A stretch of 20,164 nucleotides of DNA from UBA8437 sp963694825. Its GTDB lineage: Bacteria; Planctomycetota; Planctomycetia; Planctomycetales; Planctomycetaceae. Within the stretch, counting starts at the first letter, position 1; the number at the start of each line of letters is the position of its first letter. The stretch lies in NCBI GenBank assembly GCA_963694825.1, contig CAVOEV010000064.1, positions 1 through 20,164 of the forward strand, given 5' to 3'. A program made the position numbers and the translations under genes. The notes beneath the pieces were generated by a model that saw only the letters and a program-made list of their open reading frames with translations, did no database searches and was not told the DNA's origin. This document shows, piece by piece, positions 1 through 8,456 of this stretch.

Positions 1-1058
1 TTGCGGCCAACGGTCGAGTCTACAGTCTCGAAAAGCCGAAGCAGCCTGCCGACACCGAACAGGTCGTGTGCTTCGACGCGGCCTCCGGCGAACGACTCTG
101 GAGCCACCGCTACAAGGCCTCCTACACCGGCGTCTCGTACCCCAACGGCCCGCGAACCACTCCCACACTCGTCGGCAAACGCCTGTACACGCTGGGTGCT
201 GTCGGCCACTTGTTTTGTCTCGACGCCATTTCGGGGAAGGTCGTCTGGAGTCACAACCTGCTCGAGCAGTTTGGTTCCAAGACTCCACTTTGGGGTTTCT
301 CCGCGTCGCCGGTGGTGGTTGACGATCTGTTGATCGTGCATGCCGGAGGCACCCCTGCAGCCTGTTTTGTTGGTTTCGATCGGCACACGGGGCAAACTCG
401 CTGGCAGAGCTTGTCCGATCCGCTGGGGTATGCGACACCGCTGGTGATCCAGAAAGGCCATCACCAGCAGTTGCTCTGCTGGACCCCCTCGCACGTCCGC
501 GGCATGGATCCCAAGACCGGTAACGTCGCGTGGTCGCACGAGTACAAGGTTCACAACGGCGTCTCGATCTCAATGCCCATCTACCACCGCGGCATTGTAC
601 TGGTCAGCAACTACTGGGAAGGCGTGCAGGCGTTGCGACTCAGCGACGACCTCTCGAAGGCAACCTTGGCCTGGGAAGATCGGCGCAACCTGCGGAGCCT
701 GATGTGCCAACCATTGTCACGAGGCGACCACGGCTATTTGCTCGACAAACGACACGGACTCACCTGTTTTGAACTCGCCACGGGCAAGAAGGTCTGGGAC
801 GACGGCAACCGCATGACGCCCAAGGGACGCAATCCGCAGGCGACCATGGTCTGGCTGGGCGAAACCGATCGGGCGGTGGTTCTAAATTCCGATGGCGAGT
901 TGTTGCTGGTGCGGCTGTCGCCCGAGGGCTACCGCGAGATCTCCCGATCGCGAGTCATTGGCCCGACATGGGCTCACCCGGCCTATGCATGGGGTTGTGT
1001 CTACATCCGCAACGACGACACGATCGTCTGCATCGAAGTGGTGCCGGCTCCAAGATAA
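1..1058 (+). CDS. PQQ-like beta-propeller repeat protein, 3' part
   Basis: This is the C-terminal part of a gene that begins before the window. The frame is open from base 3 without a convincing start, and the GTG at 66 lies inside a conserved repeat, so it is not the start. Propeller blades of the PQQ-binding-like (quinoprotein dehydrogenase/BamB-like) type recur: 'CFDAASGERLWSH', 'CLDAISGKVVWSH', 'GFDRHTGQTRWQS', 'GMDPKTGNVAWSH' and 'CFELATGKKVWDD', each being strand, [D/E]xxTG, then [V/R]W. Such proteins usually act outside the cytoplasm as scaffolds or, less often, as quinoprotein enzymes. Planctomycetes carry many copies of unknown function. The N-terminus, and so any signal peptide, is not visible. 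No PQQ-dehydrogenase active-site motif was recognised, so I make no enzymatic call. A small hairpin follows the stop codon. Confidence 0.85.
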   Translation, partial: AANGRVYSLEKPKQPADTEQVVCFDAASGERLWSHRYKASYTGVSYPNGPRTTPTLVGKRLYTLGAVGHLFCLDAISGKVVWSHNLLEQFGSKTPLWGFSASPVVVDDLLIVHAGGTPAACFVGFDRHTGQTRWQSLSDPLGYATPLVIQKGHHQQLLCWTPSHVRGMDPKTGNVAWSHEYKVHNGVSISMPIYHRGIVLVSNYWEGVQALRLSDDLSKATLAWEDRRNLRSLMCQPLSRGDHGYLLDKRHGLTCFELATGKKVWDDGNRMTPKGRNPQATMVWLGETDRAVVLNSDGELLLVRLSPEGYREISRSRVIGPTWAHPAYAWGCVYIRNDDTIVCIEVVPAPR

Positions 1059-1060
1059 AC

Positions 1061-1077
1061 TCGAGCGTTTCGCTCGG
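1061..1077 (+). other. Small hairpin just after the stop codon
   Basis: CGAGCG (1062-1067) and CGCTCG (1071-1076) form a perfect 6-bp stem around a TTT loop, with a possible closing T-G wobble, 3 nt after the propeller-gene stop. No T-tract follows, so this is not a classical intrinsic terminator. It could protect the mRNA 3' end or be chance in GC-rich DNA. The rest of the gap up to nadE (1078-1175) shows nothing I can name. Confidence 0.3.
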
Positions 1078-1175
1078 CTAACGGACTTCCCCCGTGTCGG
1101 TGGCCGGACTAGTCTGGCAACAACCGCCGGGTTCTCGGTCTCGTACTCTCCATACCACCTCCCCGACACTCGCTC

Positions 1176-2837
1176 GTGAAAATAGCGCTCGCACAACTCA
1201 ATCCGACCGTCGGTGCCATCCGGTCCAATGCGGACCTGGTGCTCGATGCTGTCGATCGGGCCGTGTCCCAGGACGCTCGTCTTGTGGTCACACCCGAATT
1301 GATCATCAGCGGGTACCCGCCCAAGGACCTGTTGCTGCGTGAGTCCTTTGTGGCGGCGTGTGACGCGATGGTCGAAGAACTGGCCGGACGGCTTCCAGCT
1401 GATGTCGGCCTGCTCGTCGGGCATCCCACTCACCGCGATGTCCCCGACGGCCGAGTTGCCAACGGGGCAAGCTTGGTGTTCGGCGGTCGCATCGAACAGA
1501 CAATCCACAAGACCCTGTTGCCCAATTACGACGTCTTCGACGAACAGAGGTACTTCCGGCCGGCCAGCCGGCAATCTCCGATCCTGTTCGAGGGCCTCAG
1601 GCTGGGGGTGCACATTTGCGAAGACGCCTGGTGGGGCGAGCCGGACACCTTCTATCACGACCTGTCGTTACCGCAGCCCGACCCGCTTTCAGTCCTGGCT
1701 GGCAGAGGGGTCGACCTGTTCATCAATCTTTCGGCCAGCCCCTTCGAAATCAACAAGCCGGACTGCCGTCATCGACTGGCCTTACGCCACGTCGCGGCTC
1801 ACAACGTCCCCATGTTGTTCGTCAACCAGGTTGGCGGCAACGACGACCTGGTGTTCGATGGACAGAGTTTCGTCGTCGATTCGAGCGACGGGCCGTCGGT
1901 CGTGTTGCCGTCGTTCCAGGAAGCGGTGACCGTGGTTGACATCAAGGACCTGCCGCCTCCGATCGAAACAACTGCCGACGATCGCGAAGCCAGCCTGCTG
2001 AAGGCTCTGACGCTGGGGCTCGGCGACTACATGAACAAATGTGGTTTCAGCGACTGCATCCTCGGCCTCTCCGGCGGCATCGATAGTGCGGTGGCCGCCT
2101 GCATCGCCACTCGAGCCATCGGGCCGTCTCACGTGCACGCGCTGCTGATGCCCAGTCGGTTCAGCAGTGATCACAGTGTCGAGGACGCGAGACTTCTGGC
2201 CGACAACCTGGGAATCGATCATCACACGTTGCCGATCGAATCCATCCACTCTGCATACTCCGAAGCCAGTGTCGTGGGCTCTGAACTGGCATCCGATCCA
2301 GCCGGCTTGGCCGACCAGAACCTGCAGGCCCGGATCCGCGGTGCACTGATCATGATCCGCAGTAATCACAACGGATGGTTGGCACTGGCGACAGGCAACA
2401 AGAGCGAGCTGGCCATCGGTTACTGCACGCTGTACGGCGATATGGCAGGAGGGTTTGCCGTGTTGTGCGACGTCTTCAAACGTGATGTCTACGGACTGGC
2501 ACGACACATCAACAATGACTCCGACAACCAGCCCCCCATCCCGGAACGGACCATTACCAAGCCACCCAGTGCCGAACTTGCACCCGATCAACTCGACCTG
2601 GACACTCTGCCCGAATACCCCGTGCTGGACGGGATCCTCGAAGCGCTGATCGAGCAGGAACGTTCGGTCGAGAGTGTGTCCGAAGATTTTCCGGGCGAGA
2701 CGGTTGCCTGGGTCGCCTCGCGACTGGATCGCAACGAATTCAAACGCCGCCAGATGCCACCCGGCATCAAACTCTCTTCTCGCGCCTTCGGCAGCGGACG
2801 CCGTATGCCGATGGCCGCTCGTCTGGAAACCGAATGA
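1176..2837 (+). CDS. nadE: Glutamine-dependent NAD+ synthetase
   Basis: Catalyses the last step of NAD biosynthesis: ATP-dependent amidation of nicotinic acid adenine dinucleotide using ammonia released from glutamine. The 553 residues match the two-domain form. The N-terminal nitrilase-type glutaminase domain (about 1-260) has a visible Glu-Lys-Cys triad: E41 in 'TPELIISGYPPKDLL', K112 in 'HKTLLPNYDVFDE' and C148 in 'HICEDAWWGE'. The C-terminal synthetase domain (about 270-553) has the pyrophosphate-binding P-loop 'LSGGIDSA' (297-304) and 'ATGNKSELAIGYCTLYGDMAGG'-type sequence further on. The start is a GTG directly before 'KIALAQLNPTVG', the usual N-terminus of the family. No clear Shine-Dalgarno is seen. 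The ceramidase-like gene starts 7 bp after the stop, so the two are probably co-transcribed, although no functional link is obvious. Confidence 0.97.
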   Translation: MKIALAQLNPTVGAIRSNADLVLDAVDRAVSQDARLVVTPELIISGYPPKDLLLRESFVAACDAMVEELAGRLPADVGLLVGHPTHRDVPDGRVANGASLVFGGRIEQTIHKTLLPNYDVFDEQRYFRPASRQSPILFEGLRLGVHICEDAWWGEPDTFYHDLSLPQPDPLSVLAGRGVDLFINLSASPFEINKPDCRHRLALRHVAAHNVPMLFVNQVGGNDDLVFDGQSFVVDSSDGPSVVLPSFQEAVTVVDIKDLPPPIETTADDREASLLKALTLGLGDYMNKCGFSDCILGLSGGIDSAVAACIATRAIGPSHVHALLMPSRFSSDHSVEDARLLADNLGIDHHTLPIESIHSAYSEASVVGSELASDPAGLADQNLQARIRGALIMIRSNHNGWLALATGNKSELAIGYCTLYGDMAGGFAVLCDVFKRDVYGLARHINNDSDNQPPIPERTITKPPSAELAPDQLDLDTLPEYPVLDGILEALIEQERSVESVSEDFPGETVAWVASRLDRNEFKRRQMPPGIKLSSRAFGSGRRMPMAARLETE

Positions 2838-2844
2838 GACACGA

Positions 2845-4296
2845 ATGATGAACCGCCCAGGAATCCCCACACGATCTGCCGATCTTCGTTACGGTATCGC
2901 ACACCGTGACGCCACGCCTCCGGTGGGCATCTTTCATCGGTTCTGGGGAGCGGCGAACCACGACATCGCCAGTGGTGTCCATCGACCGATCCGTGTCACC
3001 GCCTCGGCGTTGGGGTCCAGGAATCCCGATGGCCCGGCCTGCGTGCTGGTCACCAGCGATCACTGCCTGCTGCGGCCTCACGACATGTCGTGGATGAGGC
3101 AAAAGGTGCTGCAGAACACCAACCTGCCGGCCGCAACGCACGTTTCCTTTTCGTTTGGACACTCGCACTCGGCCGGTCATATCTGTAGTCACCGGGCCGA
3201 TCAACCGGGTGGCGAACTGATTGCCCCGTACCTTGATCTGCTGCTCGCGCAAACTGTCGAGGCGATAACCGAGGCTGTCGACGGCATGCTCCCGGCTCGA
3301 GCCACGTTCGCCAGTTCACCCTGCCAGATGGCGGCCAACCGAGATTTCCAGGATCCCGCCGACGGGCAGTTCGTCTGCGGCTTCAACCCCGACCGACCAC
3401 TGGATCTTGAAGTTCAGGTCGTCCGGTTTCGGTCACTGGAGGATCGCGAACTGGGGTCGTTGGTCAGCTATCCCTGCCATCCGACCACCCTGGCGTGGGA
3501 AAACTCGTTGTTGAGTCCCGACTACATCGGCGCGATGCGAGACACAGTCGAAGGCGAAACGGGCGCCGTCTGCCAGTTCTTACTGGCACCCTGTGGCGAC
3601 ATCGGGCCACGACACGGTTTTGTGGGCGACGTACGAGTCGCCGACAGTAATGGACGGCAATTGGGCCACGCCGCTCTGGTTGCATGGCACTCGCTCGACC
3701 ACGTGGCTGGCGATTTCACCTACCAGGGACCGGTCCTCTCGGGTGCCACGCTGGGAGAATGGAAGTACCAGGGATGGGAACAACGGCAACCCACGACTCC
3801 CTTTGGTCACGAACAGTTTGAAGTCGAACTTCCCTATCGCGACGATCTTCGAGACCTGGAAACGGTCGCCGGCGAACTAGCCGATTGGGAACGGCAGGGA
3901 CAGGACGCCGACAGCAGCAAGCCCGATCGAGCCGGAACGGCACGGGCCATGGCCGAACGCTGTCGCCGCGAAGTTGAACGACTCGAACCGCTCCCTTCGA
4001 CCAACATGTACCCGTTTCGGGTGGACCTGTTGAGACTGGGTGACGCCATGATTGTGCTGGTCGAAGGCGAACCGTATTTCAAGCTGCTCGACGATCTCCA
4101 AGCTGCCACACCGCAGCACACGATCCTTGTCGGAGTCCTGTCTGACGGATCGCGTTGCAGCTACCTGCCAACACGCGACAGTTATTCGAAGGAACTCTAC
4201 CAGGTCCAGGTCAGTCTGCTGGCTGCCGGTTGCCTGGAAACACTCCGCGATGCCATCCTCGAGCGATTGGCGGCACCGCCCGTTCCCGTGGCCTGA
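2845..4296 (+). CDS. Neutral/alkaline ceramidase-like hydrolase (N-terminal-domain family)
   Basis: A 483-residue protein resembling the N-terminal catalytic domain of neutral/alkaline non-lysosomal ceramidases, zinc amidases that cleave the N-acyl bond of ceramide. The family pattern is seen in the opening strand 'YGIAHRDATPPVGIFHRFWG', the His-rich 'GHSHSAGH' (105-112, matching the THTHSGP zinc-ligand region) and 'SYPCHPTTL' (208-216, where the second zinc His would be H212). It is much shorter than classical ceramidases (about 650-750 aa), has no signal peptide, and no C-terminal immunoglobulin-like domain is recognised. It may therefore be an intracellular amidase with another substrate. 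The start is the first of two adjacent ATGs, 7 bp behind nadE. Its TGA directly abuts the stop codon of the convergent RNase HII-like gene, leaving no intergenic base. Confidence 0.78.
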   Translation: MMNRPGIPTRSADLRYGIAHRDATPPVGIFHRFWGAANHDIASGVHRPIRVTASALGSRNPDGPACVLVTSDHCLLRPHDMSWMRQKVLQNTNLPAATHVSFSFGHSHSAGHICSHRADQPGGELIAPYLDLLLAQTVEAITEAVDGMLPARATFASSPCQMAANRDFQDPADGQFVCGFNPDRPLDLEVQVVRFRSLEDRELGSLVSYPCHPTTLAWENSLLSPDYIGAMRDTVEGETGAVCQFLLAPCGDIGPRHGFVGDVRVADSNGRQLGHAALVAWHSLDHVAGDFTYQGPVLSGATLGEWKYQGWEQRQPTTPFGHEQFEVELPYRDDLRDLETVAGELADWERQGQDADSSKPDRAGTARAMAERCRREVERLEPLPSTNMYPFRVDLLRLGDAMIVLVEGEPYFKLLDDLQAATPQHTILVGVLSDGSRCSYLPTRDSYSKELYQVQVSLLAAGCLETLRDAILERLAAPPVPVA

Positions 4297-5241
4297 CTAA
4301 CGCTGTCGCCAGAAGACTTCTTCAGCGATCCCCAACTCGTCGAGCCGTCGTCCGACGTCGTCTCGGAAACGTCGGGCGTCGACCGGATAACCCCGTGTTG
4401 GACGGATGCCAGGGCAGGCTTCGAGCCAGAACGCGTTGAAGGCGTCCATGGCCAGTTCACGGATGTACTTGGCCAGCATCGAGGCCAATGCAACCGGGAA
4501 ATGGCGCTCGGACCTCGGTTCGAAAACGACCTCCATCGTCCCCAGTTGGTAGCGACTGCACGCCGCTCCCTCCTGTTGCCTCATCACCAAACGATCGTCA
4601 AATGCTTCGCACAACAGTTCGTCGTATCGGTTGCGTCCGCCATGCTTGTCGACCTGGACGAAAGTCGGCCGACGGTCGTCCGGATTGACCAGCGTCGCCA
4701 GCAGGCCCAGGCTGCTTTGCGACAGCACGATGGCCTTGTTGTCAGTTTCGGCAACCGCCCGATTGTACACCGCGGCCGTCAACACGGTGACACCTGCGGA
4801 TGGCGGTGCGATTTCAAGCTGCTCGCACACGCACCGCCACCGCGTGGCAAAACGCTCGACCACATCGTTGCTCGCCGCCGTAGGCAAAGACACGTCATCC
4901 GCAGCAAACCAGGGGACGTTTTCCAGGACGCAGTGCGGCTGTCCGCCGAGTACTTGGCAGAGTTCGCCGAGAGTGCGAGGTTGCAGCCCGCATAGCTGCA
5001 GAAACGCCAGGACGGTCGTTTCGAGGCGTTTCAGAGAACCACCTGGCTGATACACCTTTTTCGAATCGCCAACGGCGATCCGCGAACCATCGACGGGAGG
5101 TTGTCCGAGTACTGTCTCAAACTTGATCCAGCCATCAAACTCCGCGGGTTCTCCCGGAGTGTCCCAGCAGGTGGCGGCGACGACCAGCGGACCAAGATTG
5201 GGCCCGTAACCAGCTTCGTCCATCCCGACCAATCGACCCAT
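4297..5241 (-). CDS. RNase HII-like protein (RNase H fold)
   Basis: A 314-residue protein whose N-terminus 'MGRLVGMDEAGYGPNLGPLVVAAT' carries a variant of the RNase HII/HIII signature (G-x-D-E-x-G-x-G-P-x-x-G-P), giving the first two catalytic acids, D8 and E9. 'GDSKKVY' matches the conserved DSKK segment. 'VQVDKHGG' can supply the third acid. 'ALASMLAKYIREL' matches the A-A-S-I-L-A-K-V-x-R-D segment. The expected KGD just before that segment is absent; the nearest acid is the Glu in 'PRSERHF'. Canonical RNase HII is about 200 residues, so this one carries insertions. RNase HII removes RNA primers and single ribonucleotides from DNA; whether this protein keeps that activity is not certain. 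The ATG at 5241 was chosen because homology begins there. The upstream gene ends 23 bp before, suggesting one transcript. Confidence 0.72.
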   Translation of the reverse strand: MGRLVGMDEAGYGPNLGPLVVAATCWDTPGEPAEFDGWIKFETVLGQPPVDGSRIAVGDSKKVYQPGGSLKRLETTVLAFLQLCGLQPRTLGELCQVLGGQPHCVLENVPWFAADDVSLPTAASNDVVERFATRWRCVCEQLEIAPPSAGVTVLTAAVYNRAVAETDNKAIVLSQSSLGLLATLVNPDDRRPTFVQVDKHGGRNRYDELLCEAFDDRLVMRQQEGAACSRYQLGTMEVVFEPRSERHFPVALASMLAKYIRELAMDAFNAFWLEACPGIRPTRGYPVDARRFRDDVGRRLDELGIAEEVFWRQR

Positions 5242-5264
5242 GTGTGCCACGCTTTGAAGAGGAT

Positions 5265-8200
5265 TCAGGGACCGACGACCGTTCCAATTCCAGCCCGCCG
5301 CCTGACCCTTCGGTCGCCCGAAAACGTCAGGAAGCCTGCCCCAATCACCGGTGCACCACGCTGGTCGTACGTGCCACCCCATCCCTGCCAGCCGACTGCA
5401 GGAATCGTTCGCACCAGTCGCAGACCCCAGTGTGACCCTGCTGGCGGTCGCTCTCTCACCAATTCCGACCAGTGGATCGCCAACTCGAAACGCCAGGCCG
5501 TTTGGTCGCTGTCGATGGCGACGAAAAGTCGAGGGTTCCACGACGGATCCCCACCGCAACTCTCGCTCACCTCGCCTCGCTCGTCGATCGTGATCTCGTA
5601 ACCGACCTGGTAGTCCCGGTCGGTGTCCAGGAAGATGGTGATTCGGTCAAACCCGGTGTGATCGGCATCAAATGTCCGTGCCGTGGCGAGTTCCGGACTC
5701 GTTGTGGTCGCGCGTTCCAGGCGAGCGGCCAGGTACAGGTACTCGTGGTCGCAGGTGGTCACGACAAAACCGCTTCCAAAGGTGGACACGGTTCGCCGGG
5801 CACTCCGTAGTCGCATTTCTGGCACAGTTTCCCAACAGGTGTCCGAGATCACTCCATCGAGAATCGGCCGATTTGTTACGGATTGGCAGAGGACCGAATC
5901 GACGGGTGGGTTACCGCTACGGTTGGCCAGCCACGTTTCCTGGATAGCGGTCGTTCGCCACGGGCCGGAGCGACCAGCCAACCGGCGATAGCAGGAGTCG
6001 GCAGTTCGATGAGAGCCTCGGGACCGGAACAGTGCGGCGAGTGTCAATTGCGTCGAGCCAGCCTCGTAGGCAGGCGTGGCGTGTTGTTTCAGTTTTCGGG
6101 CCAACCGGATAGCTTGTGCGACCTCCGCAGCGGTCATCTCGGACTGCCAGTCAGTTTTTCCGGCAATCGCCAGTGGCCGCCTCCGCGTCCTCGAGATCAT
6201 TTCAGATCCGGCCAATTCCACGCCTCTGCCAGAGACACTTGGACGCGGAGCCACGAGCGTCTCCTGGTTCACGGCATGCCTGATCCGCTGCCAGCGACGT
6301 TCGCGACTGACCGTACTGGCCAGCAGGCTGCGTGTCGCAGCCAATGCGGCCTCGTGGTCGGGATACGCCTGGATCAGTTCGTTGAGCAGGACTTCGGAAA
6401 TCGACAGTCTGCCTGACTCTTGAAACCGGCGTGCCAGTCGCCAGAGATGCCAACCGGCCCGTTCCGGGGACATGGCCTGCAGGAGCGGAGCCAGCTCGGC
6501 CCCCAGGCCCGTCAGTGGCCGCGCCCCGGATTCCGCCATTCTGATCCAGGCATCGATGGCCCGGGTTCGACGCCGATGGGATTCGGCCTGTGCCACGGCT
6601 AGGGCGTCGGGTTCGGCAAGCGTTCGTCGTGCGGCCGAGCCCTGGGCGAGCCCAAGGCCCTGGCAGGCCGAATCGCCATTGGCTCGACCACTCCCCTCCA
6701 ACCGCTTCAGTCGGTCACCCTGCCAGTCGAGCATGTCGTCCTGAGTGCGTCCGAGCAGACTGCGATGTACCAGAGTTCCAACCACCTCGCCACGTCGACT
6801 GAGCGCCGTCTGCGAATCGACTCGGACAGCCGCGGCCACGTCGCCGTGGGTGCGTTCCAATCGGCGTCGAACGGTCCATGGCGTGAGTCCACACAATGAC
6901 GAGCGGACTGCCAAGCGGGTGGGGTCGGCGGCGTAACTGGTCGCTTTTCCGATCGCCGCGTGGACAAGTTGGGCCGCTCGGTCGTCGGGATCGGCGGCGT
7001 CACAGATCACCACACTCGGCCGCCAAGTGCGAATCAATCCGGCAAAGCGGCCGACCAGCCATTCGTCCAGCCGTCCTTCGGCCGCAGACTGCCAGGATCG
7101 TTCGAGCTGGTTGGCGTTGCGAGTCAATTCGGGTTTGTCGAGCCCCAGTCGCCAACCGGCTTCAACTCCCTGGCCGCCCAGTGCACGCACCGTGCGATCT
7201 GCCCGTCGCCACTGTCCGGTGGACGCCGTGACAACGACGCCTGCGGAACGGTATCCCAGCTCCCAGCTGTCGCGAGCCAGGATGCCCAAGGGCAGTGTCG
7301 CGGTGGTCACATGAATCACCAACATCGCCAGTCGGCGCCCTGCGCCCCGCACGACCTGCCAGTGACGGCCTCGGTCGGTGGTGCGAATGATCACGCCCAG
7401 GGCCCCCACGGCCAACCCGACACCAGTCGGACTCATCGAGATCGCATACAGCGGCAACGACTGGCCTGTGGTCTGCCGTTCCCAGCTGCGTCCTCCGTCC
7501 GGGGTGTACCAAATGACCGATCCGGGCGAGCCGGCGAGCCAGGCTTCCTGTCCGACTGCGGCGACGCATCGGAATGTCATCGCATCGCTGAGACCAACCG
7601 GTAGAGGCGTCGGTGGCGTCTGCCAAGTGGTCGTTCCAGGGGGGCGGATCAGCACGGCGGCCGCGTCGCCAACCAGCCAGCCTGTGCCCTCGACCCGCTC
7701 GGCCACGTTGACTCCCAATGCCGCTCCCCACCAGGCACGGCGACCCTGAGGATTCGGATCGTCTTCGAGCAACGCACCGTCGGCCAGTTGTCCCTGCCTG
7801 AGTCCCCCGCCTGCAACGACTCCGTAGTCCAGCGACGAAAACGCCGCCGCTCGCCAGTCGTGACTACGATGGCCCGCGACCGTCTGCCAACTGGAACCAC
7901 CGTCGGTCGTTATCACCACTCCGCTAGGACACCCGTCACCCCCTTCACCAACCAGGATGCCATGATCGAGATCAAAAAAATGCAGGTGACTGATGCGTAT
8001 CAAGGGCGAAGCGATCGACTTCCACGTGCCGCCGCCGTCTCGAGTGGCCAGTACGACGCCATGACCGTGGCCGGGACGCTCGTCGTTGCCAGCAATCCAG
8101 CCGACCCGGTCCGACAGAAAACAGACGCTGCGGCAGGCGATGTGGCCTGGCAGTCGGAGCGGTTCCCACGTTCGACCGGAATCCTGCGATGACCAGGCCA

Positions 8201-8366
8201 GACCACGGTCGCCGACCACCCAGGCCAGCCGCGTGCCGACTCGTGCAACGGCATGCAGATTCGCGTCGTCCTGCTCGGGACGGACTGCAATGGATCCCCA
8301 GATTGCGTCGGTCGACGACAGCAGCAGGAGTACCAAAGAGAAGACGACAACCCGCACCCGGGGCAC
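5265..8366 (-). CDS. Large exported Asp-box/YCF48-like propeller protein with C-terminal CBM9-like domain
   Basis: A 1033-residue protein. Residues 1-27 are a signal peptide (basic start, 'VVVFSLVLLLLSS', small residues before the cut). Residues 30-340 form a BNR/YCF48-like propeller with repeated Asp-box motifs: 'DSGRTW' (62), 'DGGGTW' (110), 'DGGSSW' (155), 'DGGRSW' (290) and 'DRGRHW' (331). Residues about 347-545 have the layout of a PIG-L/LmbE deacetylase but without its metal-binding motifs. Residues about 600-815 are helical and tetratricopeptide-like. Residues about 825-1015 ('NRPILDGVISDTCWETV', 'EYLYLAARL', 'FDRITIFLDTDRD') look like the CBM9/DOMON-like sugar-binding domain. I infer an extracytoplasmic binding or recognition role, not an enzyme. 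The GTG start gives the signal peptide and no other start precedes it in frame. It sits 90 bp after the sirtuin and 23 bp before the RNase HII-like gene. Confidence 0.75.
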   Translation of the reverse strand: MPRVRVVVFSLVLLLLSSTDAIWGSIAVRPEQDDANLHAVARVGTRLAWVVGDRGLAWSSQDSGRTWEPLRLPGHIACRSVCFLSDRVGWIAGNDERPGHGHGVVLATRDGGGTWKSIASPLIRISHLHFFDLDHGILVGEGGDGCPSGVVITTDGGSSWQTVAGHRSHDWRAAAFSSLDYGVVAGGGLRQGQLADGALLEDDPNPQGRRAWWGAALGVNVAERVEGTGWLVGDAAAVLIRPPGTTTWQTPPTPLPVGLSDAMTFRCVAAVGQEAWLAGSPGSVIWYTPDGGRSWERQTTGQSLPLYAISMSPTGVGLAVGALGVIIRTTDRGRHWQVVRGAGRRLAMLVIHVTTATLPLGILARDSWELGYRSAGVVVTASTGQWRRADRTVRALGGQGVEAGWRLGLDKPELTRNANQLERSWQSAAEGRLDEWLVGRFAGLIRTWRPSVVICDAADPDDRAAQLVHAAIGKATSYAADPTRLAVRSSLCGLTPWTVRRRLERTHGDVAAAVRVDSQTALSRRGEVVGTLVHRSLLGRTQDDMLDWQGDRLKRLEGSGRANGDSACQGLGLAQGSAARRTLAEPDALAVAQAESHRRRTRAIDAWIRMAESGARPLTGLGAELAPLLQAMSPERAGWHLWRLARRFQESGRLSISEVLLNELIQAYPDHEAALAATRSLLASTVSRERRWQRIRHAVNQETLVAPRPSVSGRGVELAGSEMISRTRRRPLAIAGKTDWQSEMTAAEVAQAIRLARKLKQHATPAYEAGSTQLTLAALFRSRGSHRTADSCYRRLAGRSGPWRTTAIQETWLANRSGNPPVDSVLCQSVTNRPILDGVISDTCWETVPEMRLRSARRTVSTFGSGFVVTTCDHEYLYLAARLERATTTSPELATARTFDADHTGFDRITIFLDTDRDYQVGYEITIDERGEVSESCGGDPSWNPRLFVAIDSDQTAWRFELAIHWSELVRERPPAGSHWGLRLVRTIPAVGWQGWGGTYDQRGAPVIGAGFLTFSGDRRVRRRAGIGTVVGP

Positions 8367-8456
8367 CTCGGTCGAGGAGATTACGGCAGCGGGACGGTAG
8401 CCGATTCAAGGGTCTGTGACGAGAGAGATCTCGAGGGGGCAGACGACCAGTGTTGG

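Noticed and set aside
66..1058. GTG at 66 as the start of the propeller gene
   Set aside because: It falls inside a complete propeller motif and the frame is open to the left edge, so the gene begins outside the window.
1782..2870. Long open frame of 362 codons on - opposite nadE
   Set aside because: It is antisense to nadE with all its motifs intact and has no recognisable protein content.
5242..5559. N-terminal extension of the RNase HII-like gene
   Set aside because: It overlaps the end of the large Asp-box gene in another frame and carries no RNase H sequence; homology begins at 5241.
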